Positions 48,675 to 57,744 of a stretch of DNA of 64,000 bases are shown one piece after another. Position 1 is the stretch's first letter, and each line of letters opens with the position of its first letter. The notes under the pieces were generated by a model. It did no database searches and was not told where the DNA came from. It saw nothing but the letters and a program-made list of their open reading frames with translations. The position numbers and the translations under genes are program-made. This DNA comes from Ornithinibacillus gellani. Its GTDB lineage: Bacteria; Bacillota; Bacilli; Bacillales; Amphibacillaceae. Location of the stretch: assembly GCF_003730295.1 (NCBI RefSeq), contig NZ_QTSZ01000017.1:124001-188000 (forward strand). The letters run 5' to 3'.

Positions 48675-48694
48675 ATCTTAGTATGTTTTTGTGA

Positions 48695-48823
48695 AATTAT
48701 TATTTACAGAAATATTTTAATTCAAAAAAATTGCAAAAACTTGGTGATTATTTCATTATAGGTTATGATACGAAGAAAGATATCCAATATATTGGAGCTG
48801 GGAAGGTGATTCGATGCGACTAG
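48695..48823 (+). pseudogene. 3' remnant of an unidentified gene upstream of folT
   Basis: An open frame without start encodes NYYLQKYFNSKKLQKLGDYF followed by IIGYDTKKDIQYIGAGKVIR and CD, then TAG. It overlaps the folT start by 10 nt, as coupled genes do. The frame is closed by TGA just upstream at 48692, next to the IS110 end, so the 5' part was probably removed by that element. I do not recognise the product. Confidence 0.4.
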
Positions 48824-49341
48824 AGAAGGGAGCAACTCCTATTCAAGCAAGAAGCACGACAAAGATGTTAACGGTGACAGCTGCACTTGTTGCGGTGAAT
48901 TTAGTATTAAATCAATTTACCCTTTCTTTTGGACCTTTACTCGAAATTGGTTTTGCATTTCTACCGATTGCTGTTCTTGCCTATTTTTATGGTCCGATGA
49001 ATGCGGGGATTGCATCAGCAGTTGCTGATACAATCGGATTTGTATTAAGACCAGCAGGTTTCTTTTTCCCTGGATTTACCTTAAATGCGATACTCATTGG
49101 GGTAATATTCGGTTTGTTTTTCTATCGAAAGGAAATTTCGCTTAGTCGTATTGCGATTGCAAATTTAGTGGTAACCATTGTTATCACTTTAATATTAACA
49201 CCAATTTGGTTAAACATTATGTTCGGAAGTCCGCTTTTTGCCGTTCCGCGCTTAATAAAAGCAGTGTTGCTTTATCCAATTGAAGTTGGGCTACTATATG
49301 GGGTATTAAAAAGTATTCAACGTGCAGATTTAAGGTTGTAA
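48814..49341 (+). CDS. folT: Folate ECF transporter S component (FolT-like)
   Basis: A 175-residue membrane protein with about six helices. The S-component pattern AYFYGPMNAGIASAVADTIGF followed by AGFFFPGFTLNAILIGVIFG matches the folate-specific FolT family. It would bind folate and work with the shared energy-coupling module EcfA/A'/T encoded elsewhere. GGGAAGGTG precedes the ATG. Lies between the IS110 element and a P-loop gene, inside the IS1182-bracketed segment. Ligand assignment is by similarity only. Confidence 0.85.
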   Translation: MRLEKGATPIQARSTTKMLTVTAALVAVNLVLNQFTLSFGPLLEIGFAFLPIAVLAYFYGPMNAGIASAVADTIGFVLRPAGFFFPGFTLNAILIGVIFGLFFYRKEISLSRIAIANLVVTIVITLILTPIWLNIMFGSPLFAVPRLIKAVLLYPIEVGLLYGVLKSIQRADLRL

Positions 49342-49411
49342 ATGTTACAATTATCACTGTCATATCATTCGCATAAACTATTGTCAGAAGCTAAGTAAAG
49401 GATGATTCTCT

Positions 49412-50356
49412 TTGTTGAAAAATTACTATGTTTCAGCGAATACAGCGGAGGGTTATATCGATTTATTATCCTCCAATCTCCATGGGATAAAGGAAACAAT
49501 TGAACTTGAATCTCATTCTTACCAAATGAATACGAAAATACTCCAACAGCTGATCGAACAATATAAAGATAAAACTCCGGTTGAAGTGTTAAAAAGTCCG
49601 ATTAGCGAACGATATGTTGAAGGAATTATTCTCCGCGAGAAGGAAGTTGCAATTATTGGGGAAAGAAAATCCCCTTTTACAACTGAAGCATATGAACAAT
49701 TTAAACAGGGTTTACGCATTCACGATAACTTGGAAAAAGTATATATTCAAGAAATGGATTTTACAAAAGCCAATCAACTAGCCGATGATTTTACGGAAAA
49801 GTTATTAGCAAACGAGTCAAAAATAGGTCGTACTCCACATATTTATCGACGATTATTTGGTACTAATACAGTAGATGGGGTTGTAAATGAGGTACCTAAC
49901 CTCACTGAACATCTTAAGCAGGTGTATCATATTAAAGGACGTGCTGGGACTGGCAAGTCTACATTTATGAAACGGGTAGCAGAAGCCTGTCTAAATCATG
50001 GATTTGATCTTGAAATATATCATTGTAGCTTTGACCCGAACAGCATTGATATGGTACTCATACCAGCATTGCAAATTTGTCTGTTTGATAGTACAGATCC
50101 TCATCGTTTTGAACCGCAGGATACAAGTCGTGAGGTTATCATCGACTTATATGAAGAAACAGTGACACCGGGGACCGATGAGAAATATGCCGAAGAGATA
50201 AATAAACTTACGAAGGAATATAAAAGTTTTATGAAAAAAGGTTTGGCAGTAATTAAAGCGGAAGGTGAAAAAATAATAGCTGCAGATGATAAAAGGCCAT
50301 TTTCCCAAATGGAAGTTGATGGAATTGTCAGTGAACTACAAGCGAAGATTAACTAA
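49412..50356 (+). CDS. P-loop ATPase of the PRK06851 type, N-half degenerate, end at IS junction
   Basis: A 314-residue protein. The family usually has two kinase-like halves, each with a P-loop. Here the first half (1-150, opening YYVSANTAEGYIDLLSSNLH) has no P-loop. The second has HIKGRAGTGKSTFMKRVAE at about 172-190 and YHCSFDPNSIDMVLIPAL, which fit the family. The start is TTG with AAAGG 9 nt upstream. Its TAA at 50354-50356 uses bases of the IS1182 copy B inverted repeat, so the natural C-terminus may be a few residues longer. Function unknown. Confidence 0.7.
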   Translation: MLKNYYVSANTAEGYIDLLSSNLHGIKETIELESHSYQMNTKILQQLIEQYKDKTPVEVLKSPISERYVEGIILREKEVAIIGERKSPFTTEAYEQFKQGLRIHDNLEKVYIQEMDFTKANQLADDFTEKLLANESKIGRTPHIYRRLFGTNTVDGVVNEVPNLTEHLKQVYHIKGRAGTGKSTFMKRVAEACLNHGFDLEIYHCSFDPNSIDMVLIPALQICLFDSTDPHRFEPQDTSREVIIDLYEETVTPGTDEKYAEEINKLTKEYKSFMKKGLAVIKAEGEKIIAADDKRPFSQMEVDGIVSELQAKIN

Positions 50357-52035
50357 AGAGGCTGGGACAAAACTAGCCAAAAGAAGAAAATTAAAAGGAT
50401 CCAAGCAATAAAAATGTTGCTTGGATCCTTTATTGATGAAAATACATCATCGTCAGTTACTGTTTTTCTGGTATTTGCGGTGAACTTCCTCAAGTTCACC
50501 GCCATTAATGCAAAGGCCAATTCATTGGTGACCTTTCGTTTCCCTCTGACGGAAAATCGAGTGAAACCCAAATTAGCCTTCAAGAATCCAAAAACTGGCT
50601 CTACGTCAATCTTACGTTTTCCGTAAATTGCTCCAGTTTTCTCGTCTGAAAGCTTAGTACGTACATATTCTTTTAGGGACTCCCATTTTTCATTGAAAAA
50701 TACTTTTCGATTGTTTCCAGGCTTCGCCTTGGTGCACAACTCTCGCAGTGGACAGTCTGAACAGTCCTCACATTCATACACTTTAAATGTACGAGTGAAT
50801 CCATACTTATCTTTGCGTTTGGAATGGTAGGCAAACCGAAGGTTTCTTCCATTAGGGCATAGATAGGAATCTTCTTCTTCGTTGTACTTCCAATTATCTA
50901 CATGAAAAGCATTCTTCTTATGTTTCTTTTTCTTCTCCTTTCGATACTGGTTATATGTAATGAGTGGTGTGCGTTTTCTATTTTCGATGATGTCTTCATA
51001 GTTTTGTTCGCTGCCATATCCGGCATCCGCAACAATATAATCTGGAAGTTCAAAGAACTTTTCTTCTATGGTATTCAAAAAAGGAATCAAAGTTCGTGTA
51101 TCTGTTGGGTTTGAAAAAATATCGTAAGCAAGTGTGTATTGACCTTCCGTAGCCACTTGTACATTATAACCAGCTTTCAGTTGTCCGTTCTTCATATAGT
51201 CGTCTTTCATACGCATAAATGTCGCATCTGGATCTGTCTTCGAATAGCTATTGCGGTCACCGAAAATCTCCATATCTTTTTGATACTTTTGCTTCCGCCT
51301 AATGAAATCCACAAACTGCTTACGAACTTGTTTCGGAAACTTTCGTTTCGAACGAATCTTCTTGCGTTCACTGCCAATCTCGCAAGTTTCAATCTTTTCG
51401 TTGTATTCCTCAATTCTTTCATCTAATTTCTCAACTACTTTTTCCATTTCTTGAACGGATAATTCTTCTTCATTTTCACGTTCGATTGCCGGGATGATTT
51501 CTTTCTCTAACAGCTCATCATATAGCTGATTTGACTTTTCGATGAGCTTTTCGTTATATCTTTCTATGGATTTTCGCCAAACAAAAGTGAACTTATTTGC
51601 GTTCGCTTCAATCTTCGTTCCATCAATAAAAATAGCTTCTTCTTCAATTACTTTGTTTTCCACCAACTGATTGCGGAACTGCACAAAACATTCCCGAAGG
51701 AGATCTTCAATCAATGGATTAGAACGGAATCGATTAATCGTGCGGTAGCTTGGTTCATAACCTTGGGCCAACCACATCATTCTAACACTGTCATGTAATA
51801 AAGCTTCGATTTTGCGACCGGAAAAAACGGATTGAGTATAACCACACAATATAATTTTCAACATCATCCGAGGATGGTAAGCAGGTCGTCCGGTTTGACG
51901 TAAGAAATCTTCGAACGCTTCATCAGGAATACTTTCAACTAAATTATTAATCGCAAATGCAATATCATTTTCTTGTAACTTAAATTCTAAATCTAGCGGC
52001 AAAACTACTTGATTCATGGTATAATGTTTAAACAT
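50353..52035 (-). CDS. IS1182-family transposase, copy B, with readthrough tail
   Basis: A 560-residue DDE transposase with the same domain order as copy A (FIDGTKIEANANK, VADAGYGSEQNY, EPVFGFLKANL). The last 28 or so residues differ: the frame runs through the terminator hairpin and the left inverted repeat, encoding a hydrophobic tail FIAWILLIFFFWLVLSQPL, and stops at TAG formed at the insertion junction. The catalytic core is intact, so activity is possible although the tail is abnormal. Confidence 0.88.
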   Translation of the reverse strand: MFKHYTMNQVVLPLDLEFKLQENDIAFAINNLVESIPDEAFEDFLRQTGRPAYHPRMMLKIILCGYTQSVFSGRKIEALLHDSVRMMWLAQGYEPSYRTINRFRSNPLIEDLLRECFVQFRNQLVENKVIEEEAIFIDGTKIEANANKFTFVWRKSIERYNEKLIEKSNQLYDELLEKEIIPAIERENEEELSVQEMEKVVEKLDERIEEYNEKIETCEIGSERKKIRSKRKFPKQVRKQFVDFIRRKQKYQKDMEIFGDRNSYSKTDPDATFMRMKDDYMKNGQLKAGYNVQVATEGQYTLAYDIFSNPTDTRTLIPFLNTIEEKFFELPDYIVADAGYGSEQNYEDIIENRKRTPLITYNQYRKEKKKKHKKNAFHVDNWKYNEEEDSYLCPNGRNLRFAYHSKRKDKYGFTRTFKVYECEDCSDCPLRELCTKAKPGNNRKVFFNEKWESLKEYVRTKLSDEKTGAIYGKRKIDVEPVFGFLKANLGFTRFSVRGKRKVTNELAFALMAVNLRKFTANTRKTVTDDDVFSSIKDPSNIFIAWILLIFFFWLVLSQPL

Positions 52036-52184
52036 AAGGACACTCCTTTTTTGAATTTTTGTGTGGTAACTTAAATTTTATCAAAGGGTGTCCTTTTTGA
52101 AAATAATAAAAAGCCGTTAGCCTACACTTTTTGTGTAAGCCGACGGCTTTGTTTTTATTTAGAGGGTTTTGTCCCACCCTCTTT
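50355..52184 (-). mobile_element. IS1182-family insertion sequence, copy B
   Basis: About 1.83 kb. The left inverted repeat AAAGAGGCTGGGACAAAAC (50355-50373) is identical to copy A; the right, GTTTTGTCCCACCCTCTTT (52166-52184), has one change. Same orientation as copy A. A terminator-like hairpin lies in the left end (50394-50431). The right end is 10 bp beyond the stop codon of the beta-galactosidase gene. Confidence 0.9.
52109..52150 (-). terminator. Subterminal IS1182 hairpin acting as terminator for the beta-galactosidase gene
   Basis: On the minus strand AAAGCCGTCGGCTTACAC pairs with GTGTAGGCTAACGGCTTTTT with one mismatch, then TATTATTTT. It is the first terminator met by transcripts of the gene ending at 52195. 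The same hairpin is in copy A at 46769-46808. Confidence 0.65.
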
Positions 52185-52194
52185 TTCATTTCAT

Positions 52195-55100
52195 TTATTC
52201 AAACTGATTCAAAAGCTCCTCTGTACCATTCATAAGTGTTTCATAAACTGTTTCTGAGATTTGTTTCTCTTTATATTGGTATTCCAGTAAGTCCTTCAAT
52301 CCGCGCAGGTGTTTAACGGTTTTATCGTCATTCCCTATTTTTTCAAATTGTGCGACAGCCTGTAGATGAACCTTTAGATTGTGTAGGGCTGCATCATGGT
52401 TAAACGCGCCTTCTTCTTCCAATTGTGCTACCAGCTCCATTAAACCATTTACATCAACAATCGTTTCATTGATTTTTTCTAAGCCATCTATTGCTGCCTG
52501 TAAATCAGAAATTGCTTTTTCCAGTGCTTCTTCACTATGAATCTCCTTTAATACCGTTTCAGCTTCCGTTATTGCTGTTTGTAATGCTTCAAAGGATGCT
52601 TCCGTATATTGATTGTTTGCATTTGAAATCGCTTTGGCTTCTGCTATTAATTCTTCGAGCGCAGTAATGTCTAAGATTACAAAGGTCTTCTTTATAGTAC
52701 CTTCATATTGAACAATACCCTGAATGGTAATGATTGCTTCGCCTGGTTCCGTGTTATCTTCATAAGTGACGCGATAGTCTATTCCCTGTTCAAGTTCCTC
52801 AGAATCCAATGTTACCGTTGGTTGAGGGGTCTTGGCTTTTCCATCATAGGGATATACCTCTTCTTCTAGGGTGACAGTTGCATCTGCCAATGATTCTTTA
52901 GCAGCGGGGGCTTGACGAAGCCTTATTTCATTTGCTGTCATAAACTTATTAGCCTGATCTCCATACGTTGACAAGGCTGTTAAGCGCACAAATTTAGCCT
53001 CTTTTGGTTCATCGAACGTCGCGATGGACCAAGTGTCCCTTTTATTCGGCCAATTGCCAACTGATACTTCTTCCCAGGTCTTATTATCCAAAGAAACTTC
53101 TACTTTGTATTCATTCACAATACCATTACTACTTCCACCACGAGACAAATAACGGAGTGCATCAATTTCTGTTGCCTCTTCCAATTCTATAGTAATCCAG
53201 AAATTAGAAGGATCTGTTCCTCCCCAAGGCGTATGGAAAATAGTATTTGGATTATTATCCACTGCAAAATTAGGATCTCCTTCTGTTTCATGATTTTGAT
53301 GGTAGTCTCCGGCAGTTGCTGTCGTTTTTTCATACGGGTAATCTCGTAAATCACTATCTGCTGGTAAATCTTTATCCGGTGCTGGCTGATCGAGATGAAT
53401 CGTATACGTTTCTCTAGCTGAGTGGTCCTCTGATTCTGTAATGATTCGAATGACATTTTCAACTGGTTCAAGAACGGTGACAGCGACATTCTTACTACTC
53501 TCTGTTTCCACTACTGCTTTCTGGTATTCTGTCTTAATCACTTTACTTTTTAATTCTGAAGGAGAAACATGCTTCCCATTTAGCAAAATATGATCCAATT
53601 CTGCTTCGCTATTTTCGATTAATGCGCTATGTTCCTCTCTTAATTCCACCTCTGACAGTCCGACTGCATAATGCTTACCTGCACTACTGATTCCTGGATC
53701 ACTTGTTAAGACAATCTTAAATGCAACTGCAGGGACTCCGTCAAAGCGATAGTTCACTTTTGTAATATTTGGAGTGCCTTCAGATGTTTCTCCTTGGGTT
53801 ACATCTACATCGTCTAATTTGGTCCATTTTGCGTTTTCTGTTCCTTCGTTAGACCAATAGAGTTCGACATTTTCAGGCAGTTTTGCAGCCCAATTATCTT
53901 GATAGAAGTATAAATCTGCAGACCCTAAAAACTGTGCTGTTGCATAGGTGAAAGTAATTTCAGCTTGATTATTTCCTGTTTGGGCCATATCATAATTCGT
54001 CCAGATAGACGGGTTTGGTCCTTCCTGAACCGTTTTAAATCCTGTATCGCCATCAACGATTGCTGCTAAATTATCAGATTGCAATTCTTCTGGTATATCC
54101 TGTGTTATTGTCAGGTGATTACCTGCAATATTATCACCTAGAGTATATTTTTTATCAGCCACACGAACAGATGCGGTAACTGGAATATCTTCCCCAAATA
54201 CAGTTGATGTTCCTGCTACTTTTACAATTCCCGGTTCCTGATAGTTCTTATCATCTTGCGCTTCCCATTCCACAGGAAATTCAGTTTCTAAAACATCACC
54301 ATTCTCTAAAACAAGTGGTCTGCTAGATGGTAATTTAACCGTATCTGTTCCCGTTTCAACAACTTGTGAATAATTTAGAAGTCCACCAACCGATTGTAGT
54401 ACAGTAACATTCGCAAATACGAGAAGGTCATGCTTTTTTAAATCTCCTGCCACATTGACAGTCCCAGGAGTATTAAACATGTCTTCTTCTATATCCCATG
54501 TAATTTCGCTCGTTTCTGTCGTGCCATCACTGAAGCGCAGCTCTGTCTCCGTTACAAGTTTTGGTTGGTATCCTAATTTTACATAGTAATTTTTTGGCAT
54601 TGTATACCCTACAACATATTTTTCTGTCGGCATTTCAGAATCTTGGGTCGTTTGAATAGTAATACTCTGACCCTCTATTCCTTCACCTTGTACATGAAGG
54701 GTCATTTCTCCTGCATCTGTTGTAGATTTTACAATTGCTACAAGCTTTCCATTAAATAATTGACGTTTTCCACTGTCATATGGTTCATGATCGACTTGAT
54801 CTCCGTTGTCAAGGGCCATAAGTTCCCCATCACCACTTACACTGGCTTCAACCAAATTCGCAGCATCTTCAACGATATTTCCATGTTGATCAACTGCTTC
54901 AATAGTAATATAGGATAAATCACGACCATCGGCTACAATCGATTCTCTGTCCGCTTTTAGTGTTAATTCAGATGTTTCCTCAAATGTAGTAACACTGCTC
55001 CGTCCTTCTGTGTCAGTTATTTCAACCCCATTTTCATCATAAGCCTTGGCATGGACGGTTCCATCCTCATATGGAACATTCCACGTTAAATATAGATTTC

Positions 55101-57312
55101 TAAAATCTTTATCCTTCTTATCCTCACCCTCATAAATCTGGTACTTGTGTCCTGCATCTGTTGTATAAGATGTAAATGTTTTCTTACCTAGCGATTTTTC
55201 CTCCCCTTTTTGATTCGTAAAGAATAATTCAACGCTAGGAGCATTACTATAAACATCCACACGTACATTGCCTTGTTCATCGATTTCAACCATATCCTCT
55301 TTCCATGCTGGGAGAACATGAAGCGTATCTACTTCCTCATTCCATTGGGATTGATAGAAATAGAATCGATCCTTAGGCAATCCTGCCGTGTCGACAATAC
55401 CAAAATAACTAGACTTAGGTGATGGCCATGCACCGGTTGGACCCGAACCTACATTATTCCATGGAGTTGGCTCGCCAAGATAATCAAAACCAGTCCAAAC
55501 AAATTCACCGGCCATAAAATCACGGGTTATGATTGTATGCCATGATTCTGCTGAAAGATGTCCCCATCCAACAACAGATTCATCATATGATGTTAAATGT
55601 CTATCATAATTGGAAGGTTTATAAACTCCACGACTGTTAATGGATGATGCTGTCTCTGATCCATACATTTTCCAGTCAGGATAATTTTTATGGAAGTTGT
55701 CTAATATATTTCCATTCGCATAGTTAAAGCCAACTGTACCATCCAGCTCTGTTAATGTATTGCCAAATTTGATCGCTTCTCCCCAGCTTGCTTGCAGCTT
55801 ATTATCACCTATCGTAGCTGGACGAGTTTGATCTACTTCGCCAACCCAAGTTGCCAATTGCTTCAAAGTATCTGGATATTCATCATATGGACCACTATTC
55901 CCTTCCATCACTTCATTACCTGTAGACCAGCTAATGATTGACGGGGCATTGATGCCGCGACGTACCATTGTTTTAATATCCAATTCTGCCCATGTCATTT
56001 CCGGTGTTGCACCTATTAGCGGGTTATCACCGACTGACTTGTTAAACCATACCGCATAGTCATTTTCATTTCCATTTTTGCTATCCAGCCACATGTCAAA
56101 TGCTTCGTCGATAATGAGCATGCCTTTTCTATTGGCAATTTCAATTAATTCATCGGCAGCTGGATTATGTGTAACACGAATCGCATTTACTCCCATCTCT
56201 GCTAAAATTTCGACTTGACGCTCCATTGCACGATGGTGCGCGGCTGCACCTAAGGCTCCTTGATCCGAGTGCATACTCACCCCTTTTAATTTAATCGCTT
56301 CTCCATTTAAATAAAATCCGGTATCCGCTTTAAATTCAAAGGTTCTAAAGCCATAATCGGTTACATATTCATCAACCACTTGATCATCGACTAAAACCTC
56401 TGTAACAATTTCATATAAATAAGGATTGGAAACAGACCACAATGTTGGATCATTTATCTTCAAAGGGACATTTGATGATACGGATCCATTGGCTTTTATT
56501 TGTAAAACATCACTTTTTCCACTAACAATTCTTTCTTCTGAGCCCTTTTGGCGGATACTTTGTTTCACAACTGCCTGCACAGCTTCAGATGACTGGTTCA
56601 TAATTTCGGCATTCACTTCCATATCCACATCTTTACCAGCCTGTTCTTCTAGGTTTGGTGTTAATACTTGAACACCATAATGATCCACATGAACAGCATC
56701 TGTTATAGTAAGATGGACGTCACGATATATACCACTACCTGAATACCAACGACTGGATGGAAATTTGTGATTCACTCGGACTGCAAGAACATTTTCTCCA
56801 TCATGATTCAAATAATCTGTTAAATCGTATGCAAATGGCGTATAACCATTTGGATGATCTCCCAACTTATGGCCATTAATGTATACACTAGCATTCATAT
56901 ATACGCCGCCGAACTCCACAATAACACGCTTATTTTTATCAACATGATCAAGTGTAAACGACTTACGATACCAGCCAATACCACCGAGCTTGTATCCACT
57001 TTCTGCCTCACCTGCCTGGCTATATGGCAGACTTAAACTATAATCATGTGGAAGTTGAATATGATTCCAATTTGAATCATCAAAGGAATTCACTTGAGCA
57101 TTACTTTGTTCCCCATAATGAAATTTCCAATTATCATTAAACAATTGGCTTCGATTTTCATCACTTACACTTGTATGGTGAATAAACGTTTCTGGTGCAC
57201 TAATGGAATAGTCCTCCTCTGCTGCCCTAACCACATAGTGATTTGAAAATGTAGACGCTACCAGCATCGTAGATAATAATGCAACTGCTGCTTTCTTAAC
57301 ATTCTTCGACAT
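52195..57312 (-). CDS. Secreted multidomain GH2 beta-galactosidase
   Basis: A 1705-residue exoenzyme. Signal peptide 1-30 (AAVALLSTMLVASTF, cleavage near VVRA-AEE). The GH2 sugar-binding, immunoglobulin-like and TIM-barrel domains (50-650) have acid/base Glu467 (WSTGNEVME) and nucleophile Glu553 (MYGSETASS). Further beta domains follow at 660-890, two Big_4-like Ig repeats at about 905-1045, a discoidin-like segment near 1055-1225, an F5/8 type C (CBM32-like) domain at 1330-1467, a FIVAR-like helical repeat at 1550-1612 and a FIMAH-like module at 1618-1703. No LPXTG is present, so attachment may be non-covalent. AGGAGG precedes the ATG. Substrate, lactose or a galactan/glycan, is not determined. 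Confidence 0.93.
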   Translation of the reverse strand: MSKNVKKAAVALLSTMLVASTFSNHYVVRAAEEDYSISAPETFIHHTSVSDENRSQLFNDNWKFHYGEQSNAQVNSFDDSNWNHIQLPHDYSLSLPYSQAGEAESGYKLGGIGWYRKSFTLDHVDKNKRVIVEFGGVYMNASVYINGHKLGDHPNGYTPFAYDLTDYLNHDGENVLAVRVNHKFPSSRWYSGSGIYRDVHLTITDAVHVDHYGVQVLTPNLEEQAGKDVDMEVNAEIMNQSSEAVQAVVKQSIRQKGSEERIVSGKSDVLQIKANGSVSSNVPLKINDPTLWSVSNPYLYEIVTEVLVDDQVVDEYVTDYGFRTFEFKADTGFYLNGEAIKLKGVSMHSDQGALGAAAHHRAMERQVEILAEMGVNAIRVTHNPAADELIEIANRKGMLIIDEAFDMWLDSKNGNENDYAVWFNKSVGDNPLIGATPEMTWAELDIKTMVRRGINAPSIISWSTGNEVMEGNSGPYDEYPDTLKQLATWVGEVDQTRPATIGDNKLQASWGEAIKFGNTLTELDGTVGFNYANGNILDNFHKNYPDWKMYGSETASSINSRGVYKPSNYDRHLTSYDESVVGWGHLSAESWHTIITRDFMAGEFVWTGFDYLGEPTPWNNVGSGPTGAWPSPKSSYFGIVDTAGLPKDRFYFYQSQWNEEVDTLHVLPAWKEDMVEIDEQGNVRVDVYSNAPSVELFFTNQKGEEKSLGKKTFTSYTTDAGHKYQIYEGEDKKDKDFRNLYLTWNVPYEDGTVHAKAYDENGVEITDTEGRSSVTTFEETSELTLKADRESIVADGRDLSYITIEAVDQHGNIVEDAANLVEASVSGDGELMALDNGDQVDHEPYDSGKRQLFNGKLVAIVKSTTDAGEMTLHVQGEGIEGQSITIQTTQDSEMPTEKYVVGYTMPKNYYVKLGYQPKLVTETELRFSDGTTETSEITWDIEEDMFNTPGTVNVAGDLKKHDLLVFANVTVLQSVGGLLNYSQVVETGTDTVKLPSSRPLVLENGDVLETEFPVEWEAQDDKNYQEPGIVKVAGTSTVFGEDIPVTASVRVADKKYTLGDNIAGNHLTITQDIPEELQSDNLAAIVDGDTGFKTVQEGPNPSIWTNYDMAQTGNNQAEITFTYATAQFLGSADLYFYQDNWAAKLPENVELYWSNEGTENAKWTKLDDVDVTQGETSEGTPNITKVNYRFDGVPAVAFKIVLTSDPGISSAGKHYAVGLSEVELREEHSALIENSEAELDHILLNGKHVSPSELKSKVIKTEYQKAVVETESSKNVAVTVLEPVENVIRIITESEDHSARETYTIHLDQPAPDKDLPADSDLRDYPYEKTTATAGDYHQNHETEGDPNFAVDNNPNTIFHTPWGGTDPSNFWITIELEEATEIDALRYLSRGGSSNGIVNEYKVEVSLDNKTWEEVSVGNWPNKRDTWSIATFDEPKEAKFVRLTALSTYGDQANKFMTANEIRLRQAPAAKESLADATVTLEEEVYPYDGKAKTPQPTVTLDSEELEQGIDYRVTYEDNTEPGEAIITIQGIVQYEGTIKKTFVILDITALEELIAEAKAISNANNQYTEASFEALQTAITEAETVLKEIHSEEALEKAISDLQAAIDGLEKINETIVDVNGLMELVAQLEEEGAFNHDAALHNLKVHLQAVAQFEKIGNDDKTVKHLRGLKDLLEYQYKEKQISETVYETLMNGTEELLNQFE

Positions 57313-57417
57313 GTTTTACCTCCTGTGAATTTTCGTAGTAACTTTCTTTTTGTCACCCTTTTCCAAAAATTTTTAATGTCTGTGTGTATGGTGCACGATT
57401 CTATGATGTATACATTA

Positions 57418-57446
57418 AAATTACTTATTTAAAAGCGCTTTCACAA
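57418..57446 (-). promoter_or_regulatory. Beta-galactosidase promoter overlapped by a cre site
   Basis: On the minus strand TTGTGA (57446-57441), a 17-nt spacer and TAATTT (57423-57418). The spacer contains TGAAAGCGCTTTTA (57443-57430), which fits the CcpA cre consensus TGWAANCGNTNWCA with one mismatch in either orientation. An ATGTATACAT palindrome (57406-57415) is also nearby. Catabolite repression by CcpA is inferred. Confidence 0.75.
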
Positions 57447-57655
57447 TATGGATATTGTTCTTTATTTTATGTTTATTGCTCACTATCACCCTGTGCATCC
57501 CAATGCGGGACGTAAGTATTAGTCCATTGGATGCCTTTACTAGTTTTCAGATGAATTTTTCTTCATTTTTCAGGAATCATAAGCATCTATTTAGTAGTAA
57601 CAAACTTGATGTCGGTGCTACGATAAAAAATAATAAACAAAGCATTATTTTTCCA

Positions 57656-57709
57656 TCAAAAATAGCCATTAAATATTCCATTTAAATGTACTTGGAATTT
57701 TAATGGCTA
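57656..57709 (-). terminator. Terminator of the pyr operon
   Basis: On the minus strand TAGCCATTAAAATTCC pairs with GGAATATTTAATGGCTA (one bulge), followed by TTTTTG. It lies 36 nt past the pyrE stop. The stretch 57447-57655 is AT-rich with no gene I can support. Confidence 0.8.
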
Positions 57710-57744
57710 CCACTTTACAGGATATTATTTTAAATACTGTTCTT

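Larger units (their letters stand above)
47150..48690 (-). mobile_element. IS110-family insertion sequence (ends approximate)
   Basis: Consists of an intact IS110-type transposase gene and a structured upstream region of about 260 bp. IS110 elements normally lack terminal inverted repeats, so the ends cannot be fixed from one copy; the right end is obscured further by the tandem duplication. The upstream end should lie near 48690, because an open reading remnant of the neighbouring gene resumes at 48695. Confidence 0.75.

Noticed and set aside
48640-48813. Tetrahydrofolate riboswitch upstream of folT
   Set aside because: No paired pseudoknot-like core was recognised; the sequence is the IS110 end plus a coding remnant.
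57455-57685. 76-codon plus-strand frame between the beta-galactosidase promoter and the pyr terminator
   Set aside because: No Shine-Dalgarno, AT-rich composition, no recognisable domain, and it overlaps the pyr terminator region.
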